Source of the DNA: Paraburkholderia kirstenboschensis | GTDB taxonomy: Bacteria > Pseudomonadota > Gammaproteobacteria > Burkholderiales > Burkholderiaceae | Assembly: GCF_904848585.1 (NCBI RefSeq) | Contig: NZ_CAJHCR010000004.1 | Location: forward strand, 434,001-498,000 | Length of the DNA: 64,000 nucleotides | Direction of reading: 5' to 3' | In this document: positions 8,654 to 18,539 of the stretch, piece by piece | How positions within the stretch are numbered: the stretch's first letter is position 1 | Layout of the letters: each line of letters opens with the position of its first letter | Translations under genes and position numbers: made by a program | The notes under the pieces: model-generated | The model's input: only the letters and a program-made list of their open reading frames with translations | The model's database searches: none | Told to the model about the DNA's origin: nothing

Positions 8654-8977
8654 CTAGCGAACGATAGCTCGCCCTTCGCCGCGTCGCGCTTCGGAAGGTC
8701 TTTCAGTTCGGTAGTTCGCGGGGTCGTGAAAAAATTTGTGGAGTTCGGACGCGGGCCAGACCGTGCACCGACCGCCCATACGGATCGGCGCCGGCGCCTT
8801 ACCTTCGAGCACCAGCTTGCGCCAGGTCTCACGACTGAACGGCAAAAACGCCGCGAATTGCTTGAACCGGAAGAGACCCACCTCGGGAAGCGTGATCGGC
8901 ATCTCCGGGAGCGAATGACGGCATTCTGCCGGCTTCGGGCCTACGCTGCTGGTGAGTGCGATCGTCTGATGCGCCAT
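8654..8977 (-). CDS. AlpA-family DNA-binding regulator
   Basis: A 107 aa AlpA/excisionase-like winged helix-turn-helix protein. The domain spans about residues 30-90 (LFRFKQFAAFLPFSRETWRK, then APIRMGGRCTVWPASELHKF). Proteins of this family act as transcription activators or excisionases of P4-like elements and set integrase activity. I chose the ATG at 8977 because AAGGA lies just upstream; an upstream TTG adds five residues. It sits between the replication genes and an unknown gene on the same strand, the typical place for the element's control gene. Its target is inferred to be the integrase or replication promoter. Confidence 0.8.
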   Translation of the reverse strand: MAHQTIALTSSVGPKPAECRHSLPEMPITLPEVGLFRFKQFAAFLPFSRETWRKLVLEGKAPAPIRMGGRCTVWPASELHKFFHDPANYRTERPSEARRGEGRAIVR

Positions 8978-9126
8978 GTCGTTCCTTGTCAAAGGTTGTG
9001 AAACATGGCTTTGGAATTTATAGATTGATAGCCACTCGGAATAGGCGCGAAGGGTCGCGCCATTCCGCTGGAGAATGGGCGCGCCATTTCGGAGTGCTGC
9101 GCCGGATATGCCGCGGAAAGGTGCGA

Positions 9127-9861
9127 CTATCTTTTGCGCCGCCCAGCGGGCAAATTCTTGTCACGAAGGATGGTGGCCATAATTTCGGCCACCCGCTTGT
9201 GGACACCCTGTGTCATCAACCACTCCGCCACGTCCTTGTTCGTCGGCGCCGTGGAAGGATCGGCCGGATCGTACAGCGACCAGAATCTTTGGGCAGCAGC
9301 GGCCATCTGACGAAGCAGAGGTGTATCGTGATCGCCCCAAGGCCATTTCGAAGGCTCAGATCGGGAAGCTGACGGGCCGTCCCAGTGGGGGTCGTACGGG
9401 GGGTCGTATTCTCCATAGAATTCTTCGAGCTCTGCTGGAAGACACCACCTCTTCTTACGAGCCCAGGCGACAAAATCCTCCAACCTGATCATTGAGTCGA
9501 TCGTCGGGTTTTCGCTGGAGCCAGAGACGATAGTCAACGGCTTACCGATGCCCGCGTGCCGCACGGCTGCGAAGAGTCGGTCATTGAACGATTGCGATTC
9601 AGCAGGCGCGGTACCGCACTCGGCGCCATTGCCCCAATCGACCTTCTCCGGGCCGATGTCTTCAGAGAGCGCCACCGCCTCGCCGATCTTGGCTTCGGGG
9701 ACGTCCGCCCATCTGTTCCAGTTCGGCCGACGATCGGCTTGAGCAGCAGTTACCGATCCTTTGGCCGTCGAGATCGCAGCCGCCGCATCGCGTGCGAGTT
9801 CAGGGTTCGTCCGGCAGTCCTCGCTACCCGGCTCGATGCCCACAGTCTGTCGGTCTTTCAT
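9127..9861 (-). CDS. Unknown protein of the integrative element
   Basis: A 244 aa soluble protein, acidic in the middle and basic at the end (LRDKNLPAGRRKR). It has no signal peptide or membrane segment. The central region (DFVAWARKKRWCLPAELEEF) and the C-terminal block (TNKDVAEWLMTQGVHKRVAE) look like conserved helices; the latter could be a small DNA-binding domain. I know similar proteins only as hypothetical genes beside AlpA-like regulators in integrative elements. It is transcribed ahead of the AlpA-like gene with a 149 base spacer. No function is proposed. Confidence 0.65.
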   Translation of the reverse strand: MKDRQTVGIEPGSEDCRTNPELARDAAAAISTAKGSVTAAQADRRPNWNRWADVPEAKIGEAVALSEDIGPEKVDWGNGAECGTAPAESQSFNDRLFAAVRHAGIGKPLTIVSGSSENPTIDSMIRLEDFVAWARKKRWCLPAELEEFYGEYDPPYDPHWDGPSASRSEPSKWPWGDHDTPLLRQMAAAAQRFWSLYDPADPSTAPTNKDVAEWLMTQGVHKRVAEIMATILRDKNLPAGRRKR

Positions 9862-10424
9862 TCCAGCCCTTAAATGCTATTTCACTCGCGCGTCGAGTTT
9901 GCAAGCGCCTCGACAATCCATGCCCACACCGGCGCGCGGTCAAAACAGTGCGGGCGCCGCGTGCTGCAAACGGCTGGAGTCGTCAGCGGGCGATTGTACT
10001 GTTTCGAAGCCAACGATGAATTAGCGGGCAATGCCACCATGGCGATGGGATAGTGCGCAGTGAGCGAGACGTGAAGAGGCATCTTGCGCAAGGTGGCAGA
10101 AGAGAAAATCACCAACTGCCCCCTGCCCGGTCTTCCGCGCGCCGATATACGCGGAAAGCACGCCGTACACGGCGAACAGCGTGCAGCCGATGTCGGCCAC
10201 CGGCACGCCGGCCTTCTCGACGACGACGCCTTTCCCGCAAAGGCACGCGCCCTGTCGAACAAACGTTAGCGCTGAACGCGTCGCTGCGCGCGGGTGGAGC
10301 TGGTCGACGGATTCAACCCAGCCCGTGTTGAATCGCTAGCGCAAGCAGTAGCTCAGCGCCGTGTAGGCTGTCTCAACTGCTCCAGCTGATGTCCAGCGGT
10401 TGAGTCAGCGACGACCAATCATGT
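9862..10424. other. Gap with a gene relic
   Basis: There is no intact gene in this 563 base stretch between the integrase and the unknown gene. It holds the CaiB-like fragment at 10021-10206; the rest has no recognisable content. Confidence 0.45.
10021..10206 (-). pseudogene. CaiB/BaiF CoA-transferase fragment
   Basis: The minus frame reads PVADIGCTLFAVYGVLSAYI and then GARKTGQGA. This matches the conserved G-x-P-V-A-D-x-x-x-x-x-F-A-x-x-G segment followed by the R-x-TG-x-GQ element of family III (CaiB/BaiF) CoA-transferases. Only about 40 residues of this roughly 400 residue family are present, with no flanking continuation in any frame, so it is a relic. It may be chromosomal DNA captured by the element. 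Confidence 0.6.
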
Positions 10425-11648
10425 TCATGTCGCGTGCGCTTCTGCGACTGCTATCGGGTCGAGTCGGGGTTCGGCCTTGAGCGAGTCGAGATAGTCCGCC
10501 CATGCCTGCATCATTCGAATACGGTCGTCAATGAACTTCGTCCTGTTGTAGGCGGTTCCCAGCGCGTCCGGTACCTTGTGGGCAAGCTGGTGCTCAATGA
10601 CTTCGCCGGGAAAGCGCAGATGCTCGTGCAAGATCGTGCGCGCCATTGCGCGGAAGCCGTGGCCCGTTATCTCTGTTTTTGTGTCAAATCCCATCCGCCG
10701 CAACGCCGCGTTGACGGCCGCACCACTCATCGGTTTTTTCACGTCTCTCCCCGGGAAAACGTACGTGCGCTGACCGGTGAGCGCGTAGAGTTCGCGAAGG
10801 ATCGCGACAGCCTGCGTGGCCAGCGGTACCAGATGTTGGGTCTTTGTCTTTGAAACGGTGTAGCGCCACTGCGCCTTGTCGAGATCAAAGTGAGCCCACT
10901 CCGCAGTGCGGAGTTCCCCTGGGCGCACGAACAGCAGCGGCGCCAGCCGCAACGCGCACTGAACAACAAACGTGCCTTGAAATGCGTCGAGCGCGCGAAG
11001 CAGCCCAGCCACCTCAGAAGGCTCGGTAACGGACGCGAAGTGAGTATGACGCGCCGCCGGCAGTGCGCCGCGCAGATCCGCGCTGACATCGCGCTCCGCT
11101 CGCCCGGTAGCGATCGCATAGCGGAAAACCTGACCACAGTTCTGGTGGACACGGTGCGCGGTATCAAGTGCTCCCCGGGCTTCTACGCGGCGGAGAACCG
11201 CCAGCACTTCGGGAGCGGTAATCTCGGCGATCGGGCGACCGCCGAGCCACGGGAACACGTCTTTCTCCAAGCGTCCCATGACTTTTTCGGCGTGGGACTT
11301 TGCCCATCCTGGTTCGTACTTCGCGAACCACTCACGAGCGACGGCTTCAAAGCTGTTGGCCGCACGTTCCGCCGCTCCGGCTCGCTGTACTTTGCGCTCG
11401 ATGCCCGGATCAACCCCGTTCGCCAGCAGCTTGCGTGCGGCGTCCCGGCGCTCACGCGCCTCTTTCAGGCCTACGTCAGGAAACACGCCCATGGATAGAC
11501 TCTTCTCCTTACCCCCAAACCTGTACTTGAGTCGCCACCACTTACCCCCGGCGGGAGTAACGAGCAGATACAGCCCACGCTCGTCAAACAGCTTCTGCTG
11601 CTTGTCGGTGGGCTTTGCGTTGCGGATCTTCAGATCAGTAAGCGCCAT
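10425..11648 (-). CDS. P4-type tyrosine integrase
   Basis: A complete 407 aa site-specific recombinase. The N-terminal DUF4102 arm-binding domain covers residues 1-90 (WWRLKYRFGGKEKSLSMGVF), then a SAM-like core-binding domain (100-185) and the catalytic domain. The active-site set is intact: R242 in RPGELR, H330 and R333 in HGFRAM, H353/H356 in HQLAHK, and the nucleophile Y367 in AYNRTK. It lies about 630 bases from tRNA-Ala(CGC) in the same orientation, the standard layout for P4-type integrases that use tRNA 3' ends as attachment sites. It begins two bases after the stop of the upstream DUF4102-only gene, so the two are one operon. Confidence 0.96.
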   Translation of the reverse strand: MALTDLKIRNAKPTDKQQKLFDERGLYLLVTPAGGKWWRLKYRFGGKEKSLSMGVFPDVGLKEARERRDAARKLLANGVDPGIERKVQRAGAAERAANSFEAVAREWFAKYEPGWAKSHAEKVMGRLEKDVFPWLGGRPIAEITAPEVLAVLRRVEARGALDTAHRVHQNCGQVFRYAIATGRAERDVSADLRGALPAARHTHFASVTEPSEVAGLLRALDAFQGTFVVQCALRLAPLLFVRPGELRTAEWAHFDLDKAQWRYTVSKTKTQHLVPLATQAVAILRELYALTGQRTYVFPGRDVKKPMSGAAVNAALRRMGFDTKTEITGHGFRAMARTILHEHLRFPGEVIEHQLAHKVPDALGTAYNRTKFIDDRIRMMQAWADYLDSLKAEPRLDPIAVAEAHAT

Positions 11649-11650
11649 GA

Positions 11651-12109
11651 TTAACCTTTGGGAGTGACGGCACGCGTCGCATCCAGAAAGACACGAAGCT
11701 CAACCGTCTCTGCTGCTGTCAGGTTCAGACAGCGCTTGCCCAGCCTGAACGACAGAGCCCCATCGCTGTCCAGCATGAAGCGCATCGCAGCGTCGCGCCG
11801 TTCCTCTTCCTGACGCCGTGCGATGCGCTCTTCCTTGCGTACCTCGCCCGGATCAATACCGGCGGCGAGCAGCTGCCGGGCCTCATCGCGGAGCTTGCGC
11901 GCGTCGCGCACATTTACGTCGGGAAATACGCCCAGCGCGAGCCGCTTTTCCCTACCCGCAAACCGGTACTTGACCCGCCAATACTTACCGCCCGACGGAT
12001 GGACTTCGACGAGCAGCCCCAAGCTGTCGTACAGCTTCCGGATCTTCTCAAGCGGGACAGCGGCGCGCACTGCCGCGTCTGACAAGGGAATCCGGTTGGC
12101 TTTGGCCAT
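11651..12109 (-). CDS. DUF4102-only protein beside the integrase
   Basis: A protein of about 152 aa whose N-terminal 90 residues are an integrase arm-binding domain (YWRVKYRFAGREKRLALGVF, closely parallel to the neighbouring integrase). It has no core-binding or catalytic domain. After a charged linker (about 90-110) it ends in a short separate module (LSFRLGKRCLNLTAAETVEL) and not in decayed integrase sequence, which argues for a genuine gene and not a truncation. I chose the ATG at 12109 because the domain starts there; there is no clear Shine-Dalgarno and an in-frame upstream start at 12148 is possible. It is co-transcribed with the integrase. It may bind the arm sites and modulate recombination, which is inference. 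Confidence 0.75.
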   Translation of the reverse strand: MAKANRIPLSDAAVRAAVPLEKIRKLYDSLGLLVEVHPSGGKYWRVKYRFAGREKRLALGVFPDVNVRDARKLRDEARQLLAAGIDPGEVRKEERIARRQEEERRDAAMRFMLDSDGALSFRLGKRCLNLTAAETVELRVFLDATRAVTPKG

Positions 12110-12205
12110 GGTTGGGGTAACAGGTCTGCGACACCTTGGAGCAACCACCAGAATTACCCCAGTATGGGGGTTGTTGCGGTTGGTGGAACCTTGGAGAAGT
12201 TTGCA

Positions 12206-12244
12206 ACAAAAAACCCCGTGAGGCTAGGCCTGACGGGGTTTTGT
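12206..12244 (-). terminator. Rho-independent terminator after tRNA-Ala
   Basis: On the minus strand, AAAACCCCGT pairs with ACGGGGTTTT across a short loop and is followed by a T run. It lies about 30 bases past the tRNA 3' end. Confidence 0.85.
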
Positions 12245-12275
12245 GGTAAAACTTTGGTGTCGCTTGGAATCTGGT

Positions 12276-12351
<76 letters not shown>

Positions 12352-12415
12352 AACGTGCAAATAATTCTAGCACAAGGATTTTCCGTTTTGCCAAGCCGCC
12401 AGCCACGGCAAAAAC

Positions 12416-12766
12416 TCACTTCGAAGGCGCCCCAGCAAGCACCCAATCCACCACCGCGTGAATATCCGCATCGCTCATCGACTGATGCGCGGGCATCGGA
12501 ATCATGCCCCACACACCCGAGCCGCCGTCCTTCACCTTGCGCGCCAACTTCGCGGGCGCCTGGGCGTCGCCCTTGTACTTGGCGGCGATCTGCTGAAACG
12601 ACGGACCGACCAGTTTGCGATCCACCGCGTGGCATCCCATGCAAGCATTCGCGCCGGCCACCCTCTGACCGCTGGGTACATCGGCCGCATATGCCGTCGA
12701 TACAAACAAGCCCGCCGCCCCGAACATCAAAGAAGCGATAACGACACCGACAACCCCAAGCTTCAT
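12416..12766 (-). CDS. Periplasmic cytochrome c (class I, c551/c552-like)
   Basis: A 116 aa small electron carrier with a cleavable Sec signal peptide (residues 1-27, ending STAYA). One heme is bound by CMGCH (42-46), with the axial Met at M91 in IPMPAH. The length and the short C-terminal helix (IHAVVDWVLA) fit the c551/c552 group that passes electrons to terminal oxidases or nitrite reductase. Its ATG overlaps the stop of the BON lipoprotein gene (ATGA), so the two are coupled. The physiological partner is not shown by the sequence. Confidence 0.93.
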   Translation of the reverse strand: MKLGVVGVVIASLMFGAAGLFVSTAYAADVPSGQRVAGANACMGCHAVDRKLVGPSFQQIAAKYKGDAQAPAKLARKVKDGGSGVWGMIPMPAHQSMSDADIHAVVDWVLAGAPSK

Positions 12767-13554
12767 TGCGGCGCCTTCGGATTGCCAGGATGCACCGCGT
12801 TCGAATTCGTGACCGGCGCCGGCGACTGCTGCTCGAGCGGTCGCGCGCTGACCGATGAGTCCGGAATCGTCCCCACCGTCGGCGCGCCAGCATCCGGCTG
12901 CGACGCGGCAACGGGCGCCGTCGCCGCAGCCGCATTCGCCGCCGCGGCTTCTTGCGGCTGGATGTACTGGAACACCTTCACAACCTGCGTGACGCCCGGC
13001 ACCCGGCTAGCGACGTCCGCGCCGCGATTGCCTTCGTCCATCGTGACGAGGCCCATCAGATACACGGAACCGCGCTCGGCGACGACCTTGAAATCGTTCG
13101 CCGAGATATCCTTCTCGGCGATCAGCGCGGTTTTCACGCGCGTCTCGAGATACGTGTCATTCGTGCGCGAGGAGAATGAACTCGCCGGCATGATCGCAAG
13201 TTCGTTGACGATCGTATTCACATTGTTCAGGCCACGCGCGATACTCTCCGCGCGCTGCTTGGACGCATCTCCCGCCACTTCGCCGGTCAGCAGCACGCGG
13301 CGGTTGAACACCGTCACGTTGACGTGCGCCGAATCCGGCAGATTCTGGCTGATCTGCGAAAGCGCCTTCACCTGGATCTCGCGGTCTTCGGTCTGCGCGC
13401 CGATTGTCCGCCGGTCGGTCGCCATCAACGCGCCGCCACCCGCTGCGCCCGCAACGGCGAGAAAACAACCCTGCAACGTCGCGGACAACCCCGCCGCAAA
13501 CCCAACTACCAGCACGGTTCTCACCAGTGTCTTTTTGACGCGGAATACGCTCAT
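12763..13554 (-). CDS. dolP: BON-domain lipoprotein, DolP/YraP-like
   Basis: An outer-membrane lipoprotein of about 263 aa. The signal peptide ends in a lipobox (LQGC) near residue 30. Two BON domains follow, at about 60-125 (VNVTVFNRRVLLTGEVAGD) and about 135-205 (FKVVAERGSVYLMGLVT), each with the conserved Gly pattern. A Pro/Ala/Gln-rich unstructured tail of about 60 residues follows. E. coli DolP maintains outer-membrane integrity at division sites. The order rsmI-yraN-diaA-dolP is the same as in E. coli, which supports the name. I use the ATG at 13554 with GGAGA upstream; a TTG precedes it directly. The tail is longer than in E. coli. Confidence 0.88.
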   Translation of the reverse strand: MSVFRVKKTLVRTVLVVGFAAGLSATLQGCFLAVAGAAGGGALMATDRRTIGAQTEDREIQVKALSQISQNLPDSAHVNVTVFNRRVLLTGEVAGDASKQRAESIARGLNNVNTIVNELAIMPASSFSSRTNDTYLETRVKTALIAEKDISANDFKVVAERGSVYLMGLVTMDEGNRGADVASRVPGVTQVVKVFQYIQPQEAAAANAAAATAPVAASQPDAGAPTVGTIPDSSVSARPLEQQSPAPVTNSNAVHPGNPKAPQ

Positions 13555-13579
13555 CAACTAGCTCTCCTTCGGATCAATC

Positions 13580-14332
<753 letters not shown>

Positions 14333-14404
14333 TCACCATTTCGCCCCGTAGCTCGCACGCGAGCGCAAGTTTATCGCACTAACCCATGTTCTCCGCGCAT
14401 TGCG

Positions 14405-14887
14405 TCACACTTCGTCGGCACGGAAAGCATCGCGTAACCAGACGAGGCGCCCCGCTTCGAACGCAATCACGTCGAAGCGGCAAGCGGGCTGTTCGCGCGA
14501 ATGCGAACGCTGGCTCGCAAGATAGTGCTGCGCGGCGCGTACGATCCGTTGCCGCTTCTGCCAACCAATGCTTGCAGCCGCGCCGCCATAGTTGCGTTGC
14601 GCGCGCGCACGAACTTCGACGAATACCAGCGCGCCGTCGCGCTCGCGCATCACGAGATCGATTTCCCCGCCGCGGCACGACACATTGCGCGCCACGAACC
14701 GCAAACGCTGACGCTGCAAAAACTCCTGCGCACGCGCCTCGAACGCCGCGCCGACGAGTTTGGACCCCGCCTGCCCGGAAAAGTTGTTCGATATGGCGGC
14801 GCTTGCGCTCGGCGTCTTACGCGCCGCGTCGACATTCCGCGCGCCAGCCGGAACGCGCGGCGCTGCGTGGCACAATGACGGCCTCAT
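14405..14887 (-). CDS. yraN: YraN family (UPF0102) nuclease-fold protein
   Basis: About 160 aa. The conserved block of the family is present: [19 protein letters not shown], then [20 protein letters not shown], containing the E-D-ExK-like residues of the restriction-endonuclease fold. It ends [20 protein letters not shown]. The cellular role is not established. The ATG at 14887 is used; a TTG at 14875 giving MCHAAPR may be the true start, because I recall that N-terminus in other Burkholderia. It is divergent from rsmI with only about 25 bases between starts, as in related genomes. Confidence 0.9.
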   Translation of the reverse strand: MRPSLCHAAPRVPAGARNVDAARKTPSASAAISNNFSGQAGSKLVGAAFEARAQEFLQRQRLRFVARNVSCRGGEIDLVMRERDGALVFVEVRARAQRNYGGAAASIGWQKRQRIVRAAQHYLASQRSHSREQPACRFDVIAFEAGRLVWLRDAFRADEV

Positions 14888-14912
14888 TCCGTCCGTTTGC
14901 GTTTTCTGCCTC

Positions 14913-15791
14913 ATGACTCCTCTCTCCGAACTCGCGCAAGGGCAGCAATACCCTGCCGCCGCGCTGTATGTGGTGGCCACGCCGATCGGCAACGTCGCCG
15001 ACATCACGCTGCGCGCGCTGCATGTGCTCGGACTCGTGGATCGCATCGCCGCGGAAGACACGCGCAACACGGGTCAGTTGCTCGCGCGCTATGGCATCTC
15101 GAAGCCGCTCATCGCGGTTCATCAGCACAACGAGCGAGCCGCCGCGCAACGCATCGTCGAGCATTTGCAAGCGGGCGAGCGCGTGGCCTATGTGTCCGAC
15201 GCGGGCACACCCGGCATTTCTGATCCCGGCGCAAAACTCGTCGATGCCGCTCGCGAAGCGGGCTTTGCAGTGATTCCGCTGCCCGGCGCCAGCGCACTTG
15301 CCACCGCGCTGAGTGCGGCGGGGGATTGGGTCGCGACGTTCTCGTTCCTCGGCTTCCTTCCGCCGAAACCTAAAGCCCGCGCCGCCGCGTTGCAAACGCT
15401 CGCTCAGCATCCGCACGCGATGGTCTTTTACGAGGCGCCGCACCGCATTGTCGAAACAGTGCAGGCGCTAGCCGATGCGTGGGGCGGCGAGCGCAAGCTG
15501 CTGATCGCGCGAGAACTGACGAAGTTACACGAAGCCTTGCATTGCGGCACCCTGGCCGAAGCGCCAACGTGGCTCGCAGCGGATCCAAACCGCCAACGCG
15601 GTGAGTTCGTACTGGTGGTCGAAGGCGCGCAGCAGGCAACGGCCGGCGAACATGATCACGATGCGTTGCTGGAGATGTTGCTGGAAGAGTTGACAGTGAG
15701 CAGCGCGGCCAGGATCGCGGCGTCGATCACCGGCGCGTCGCGCAACGCGCTGTACACGCGCGCACTGGCGCTCAAGAAAGAAGACGACTGA
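14913..15791 (+). CDS. rsmI: 16S rRNA (cytidine1402-2'-O)-methyltransferase
   Basis: A 292 aa SAM-dependent methyltransferase of the tetrapyrrole-methylase fold that modifies C1402 of 16S rRNA. Family motifs in order: [56 protein letters not shown] and [10 protein letters not shown]. The C-terminal helical domain ends [20 protein letters not shown] chose the ATG at 14913 ([10 protein letters not shown]) because the conserved domain begins soon after; the longer frame crosses into the yraN promoter. It is transcribed away from yraN and ends at a bidirectional terminator shared with rlpA. Confidence 0.96.
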   Translation: MTPLSELAQGQQYPAAALYVVATPIGNVADITLRALHVLGLVDRIAAEDTRNTGQLLARYGISKPLIAVHQHNERAAAQRIVEHLQAGERVAYVSDAGTPGISDPGAKLVDAAREAGFAVIPLPGASALATALSAAGDWVATFSFLGFLPPKPKARAAALQTLAQHPHAMVFYEAPHRIVETVQALADAWGGERKLLIARELTKLHEALHCGTLAEAPTWLAADPNRQRGEFVLVVEGAQQATAGEHDHDALLEMLLEELTVSSAARIAASITGASRNALYTRALALKKEDD

Positions 15792-15835
15792 GGGAAGCGG
15801 CAACGACGTACGCGCAGCCGCACAAACTCAAACAA

Positions 15836-15872
15836 AAAGGGCCGCCCATGCGCATGAGCGGCCCTTCTTTTT
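15836..15872. terminator. Bidirectional terminator between rsmI and rlpA
   Basis: AAAAAGGGCCGC and GCGGCCCTTCTTTTTT form a GC-rich hairpin around CCATGCGCATGA, with A and T runs on the two sides. It serves convergent genes. Confidence 0.85.
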
Positions 15873-15928
15873 TCTACAGGCAGGCGTCGTTTGCCATGCC
15901 GAACGACGCAAACAGCGCCGTGCGCGTA

Positions 15929-16534
15929 TTACTTCTGCGCGATGGAGCCCGAGTCGGAGGCCAGCGTTTCGTCACGCGCCAGGCGCGCTTCGTCCTGCGT
16001 CAAACCTTCGATCTTCACGCGCGCGGTGCCCGCGTGGCGCATATCGAGCACATTCGCTGCCGCCATCGACAGGTCGATCACACGGCCGCGCGCGTACGGG
16101 CCGCGGTCGTTGATTCGCACGACAACGGAGCGCGAAGTGGCGGGATTCGTCACTCGCACATACGACCCAAGCGGCAACGTGCGATGCGCTGCAGTCAGCG
16201 CGTGCATGTCGTAACGCTCGCCATTGGCGGTGCGGCGGCCATGGAAGCCGCGGCCGTACCACGAGGCGCGGCCGGTCTGATGAAAGTCCGAGACACCGGT
16301 ACTGTCATCCGAAAGCGGCTTCGCATCGGCCAGCGACGGCCCCTGCGCGGCAGCATCGGCGGATGCCGGCGCGCTGCCGTAGGCTTGCGGTCCGAAAGAC
16401 GCTGCTTGCGCGTTCTTTGTGCGGAGCGGCACAGCGCTTGCGACGCTGTTGTCGGCGCCCGGCGGCGTGGCGCAACCGGCCAGCACAAAAAAGGCAAAAA
16501 GAGTCCCCAGACTACGGGATAACCGAGTTTTCAT
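15929..16534 (-). CDS. rlpA: RlpA-family septal lipoprotein
   Basis: About 201 aa. RlpA proteins are outer-membrane lipoproteins that bind or cleave stripped glycan strands at the septum. A short signal peptide ends in the lipobox LAGC. A low-complexity linker of about 70 residues follows, then the double-psi barrel (RASWYGRGFHGRRTANGERY, LPLGSYVRVTNPAT, INDRGPYARGRVIDLS) with the conserved Asp. No SPOR domain follows, unlike E. coli RlpA. I chose the ATG at 16534 because it puts the lipobox at a normal distance; an in-frame ATG at 16564 would add ten residues. Confidence 0.88.
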   Translation of the reverse strand: MKTRLSRSLGTLFAFFVLAGCATPPGADNSVASAVPLRTKNAQAASFGPQAYGSAPASADAAAQGPSLADAKPLSDDSTGVSDFHQTGRASWYGRGFHGRRTANGERYDMHALTAAHRTLPLGSYVRVTNPATSRSVVVRINDRGPYARGRVIDLSMAAANVLDMRHAGTARVKIEGLTQDEARLARDETLASDSGSIAQK

Positions 16535-17178
16535 AAGACGTGCAATCAAATTGTCGAGCCGCATCACGCGTAGTTGAGCGTGTTGCCTGCGACTCCGGCG
16601 GCAAAGGACGACAACGCGCCGCGCAGACGAGCGCAGAACGTCAAAGCCCGGATGCGGCTCATTCAGCCGCTACCGCACGGTTAATTTTCACGTCTGGCGC
16701 AACCTGTCCCCGGCAGCCTGACCAGACCCCACATGCCGCCATCGAACGTGGCAAACACGTTCTTGCGTGCGAGACTCAGCGCGCAGGAACGGCGGCGTAG
16801 GCCCCACCCAGCGTCACGACCGTAAGAGTCATAGCAGGCGCGCGGCGCCTGGCTGGGCAAGACGTGTGCATCGAAAGCTCGATACCTGATGGCCGCCCAT
16901 AACCGCGACAGCCCATACTTGAGTGGCGATCCGCGCTCCCATTTTTGATGGGGACGCATCGCCTTGTGGCAGCACGATTCCTCGTGCATGGGGTCCATTA
17001 TACCCAAAACAGAATGCTGTGTTGCTAAGCGACTGAAAACCTTGATGAATCTTCACCATTGCTGCAAAAATCAGCAGACAAAACACTTCGGTGCAAGCAC
17101 TCGCGGGCGCCCGCGAACGTCGGCGCAGTGCGTTGAGACGCCGGTACAATCAACGTTTTCCCCGCGGCGCCGTCATTC
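16535..17178. other. Intergenic stretch, no gene seen
   Basis: This 640 base spacer has short overlapping frames on both strands, but none has a good start, a family motif or a ribosome site. It must contain the promoters of rlpA and of the MBL hydrolase gene, which I could not place. Confidence 0.4.
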
Positions 17179-17823
17179 ATGAAAGTCACCTTGATCCCCG
17201 TTACGCCGTTCCAGCAAAACAGCTCGTTGCTCGTTTGCGAGGCGACTGGGCGCGCGGCCGTCGTCGATCCGGGCGGCGACCTCGACGTCATTCAGGCTGA
17301 GATCGCGCGCCAGAACGTGAGCGTCGAGAAAGTCTTCCTGACGCACGGTCATATCGACCACTGCGCCGGTGCAAAGACGCTCGCCACGTATTACGGAGTG
17401 CCGATCGAAGGCCCGCATCCTGACGAACGCTTCTGGCTCGACAAACTGCCCGATCAGAGCACGCGCTTTGGTTTTCCGGCGGCCGAAGCGTTCGAGCCCG
17501 ACCAGTGGCTCGACAATGGCGACACGGTGCAGTTCGGCGACGAGACGCTCGAGGTCTATCACTGCCCGGGGCATACGCCCGGCCACGTGGTGTTCTTTAG
17601 CCGCGCGCACCGGCTAGCGCTAGTCGGCGACGTGCTGTTCGCAGGCTCGATCGGCCGCACGGATTTCCCGCGTGGCAATCACGCGGATCTGGTGCGCTCG
17701 ATTCGTGAAAAGCTCTGGCCGCTCGGCGACGACGTCACCTTTGTCCCGGGCCACGGTCCCACGTCGACATTCGGCGCGGAGCGGCGTAGCAATCCCTATG
17801 TTGCCGACGGAGTCGTCGCATGA
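17179..17823 (+). CDS. MBL-fold hydrolase, glyoxalase II-like (YcbL type)
   Basis: A 214 aa zinc hydrolase. The metal-binding set is complete: THGHIDHC, then [29 protein letters not shown] and [12 protein letters not shown]. The compact length without the C-terminal helical domain of true glyoxalase II places it in the YcbL-like group, whose members hydrolyse thioesters such as S-lactoylglutathione. Its stop overlaps the start of the exonuclease gene by four bases (ATGA), so the two are translationally coupled. The substrate is inferred. Confidence 0.92.
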   Translation: MKVTLIPVTPFQQNSSLLVCEATGRAAVVDPGGDLDVIQAEIARQNVSVEKVFLTHGHIDHCAGAKTLATYYGVPIEGPHPDERFWLDKLPDQSTRFGFPAAEAFEPDQWLDNGDTVQFGDETLEVYHCPGHTPGHVVFFSRAHRLALVGDVLFAGSIGRTDFPRGNHADLVRSIREKLWPLGDDVTFVPGHGPTSTFGAERRSNPYVADGVVA

Positions 17824-18449
17824 GCAGCGAAATCTATGTCAGTACCGACGTCGAAGCGGACGGCCCGATTCCCGGTCCGCATTCGATGCTGAGCTTCGCA
17901 TCGGCCGCCTATACGGAAGACAAGCAACTCATCGCCACTTTCTCCGCGAATCTGGAATTGCTTGAGGGCGCCGCGCCGCATCCCGTGCAAGAAGCGTGGT
18001 GGAAGACACAGCCGGAAGCCTGGGCGGCCTGCCGCACGGACTTGCAGCGTCCGGAGGCGGCGCTCGCGGCGTATGTCGACTGGGTCGAGGCGCTGCCCGG
18101 CAAGCCCGTGTTCGTCGCCATGCCGGCCGGCTTCGACTTCACGTACATGTTCTGGTACATGATGCGTTTTGTCGGCCGTTGCCCGTTCTCGTGGTCGGCG
18201 CTCGACATCAAGACACTCGCCTTCGCAATGACCGGCTTGCCGTATCGCAAGAACATCAAGCCGCGCTTTCCAAAACACTGGTTCGACGAGCATCCACATA
18301 CGCACGTGGCGCTCGACGACGCGATCGAGCAAGGCGCGCTTTTCTGCAACATGCTGAAGGATCTGCGCGCAATGCAGGCCGCGGGCCTAGCTGCCAGTGT
18401 AGAAGGGGACGCCTCAGGACAAAATCCCGCTGAGGAACCAGCAAATTAG
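17820..18449 (+). CDS. DnaQ-like 3'-5' exonuclease
   Basis: A 209 aa protein of the DEDDh exonuclease fold. Exo I is [20 protein letters not shown] with the D-x-E pair. Exo II is around [15 protein letters not shown], and Exo III is [11 protein letters not shown] with the conserved His and Asp. The spacing and the WWKTQPEAW insertion are typical of a Proteobacterial family annotated only as exonuclease. The substrate is probably single-stranded nucleic acid. The last 25 residues are low-complexity. It is coupled to the MBL hydrolase gene upstream. Confidence 0.85.
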   Translation: MSSEIYVSTDVEADGPIPGPHSMLSFASAAYTEDKQLIATFSANLELLEGAAPHPVQEAWWKTQPEAWAACRTDLQRPEAALAAYVDWVEALPGKPVFVAMPAGFDFTYMFWYMMRFVGRCPFSWSALDIKTLAFAMTGLPYRKNIKPRFPKHWFDEHPHTHVALDDAIEQGALFCNMLKDLRAMQAAGLAASVEGDASGQNPAEEPAN

Positions 18450-18539
18450 GTAATCTCCCTCGCTCAGGCCGTTTTGCATTGCGTTTCGTTTTCGCGCCCT
18501 CTACCATGCGGTGATACGGCGACGCCAACGGAGGCGCAG

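Noticed and set aside
16681..17149. Minus-strand frames of 106-108 aa between rlpA and the MBL gene
   Set aside because: Two overlapping frames in different phases with no domain; neither is preferable to the other.
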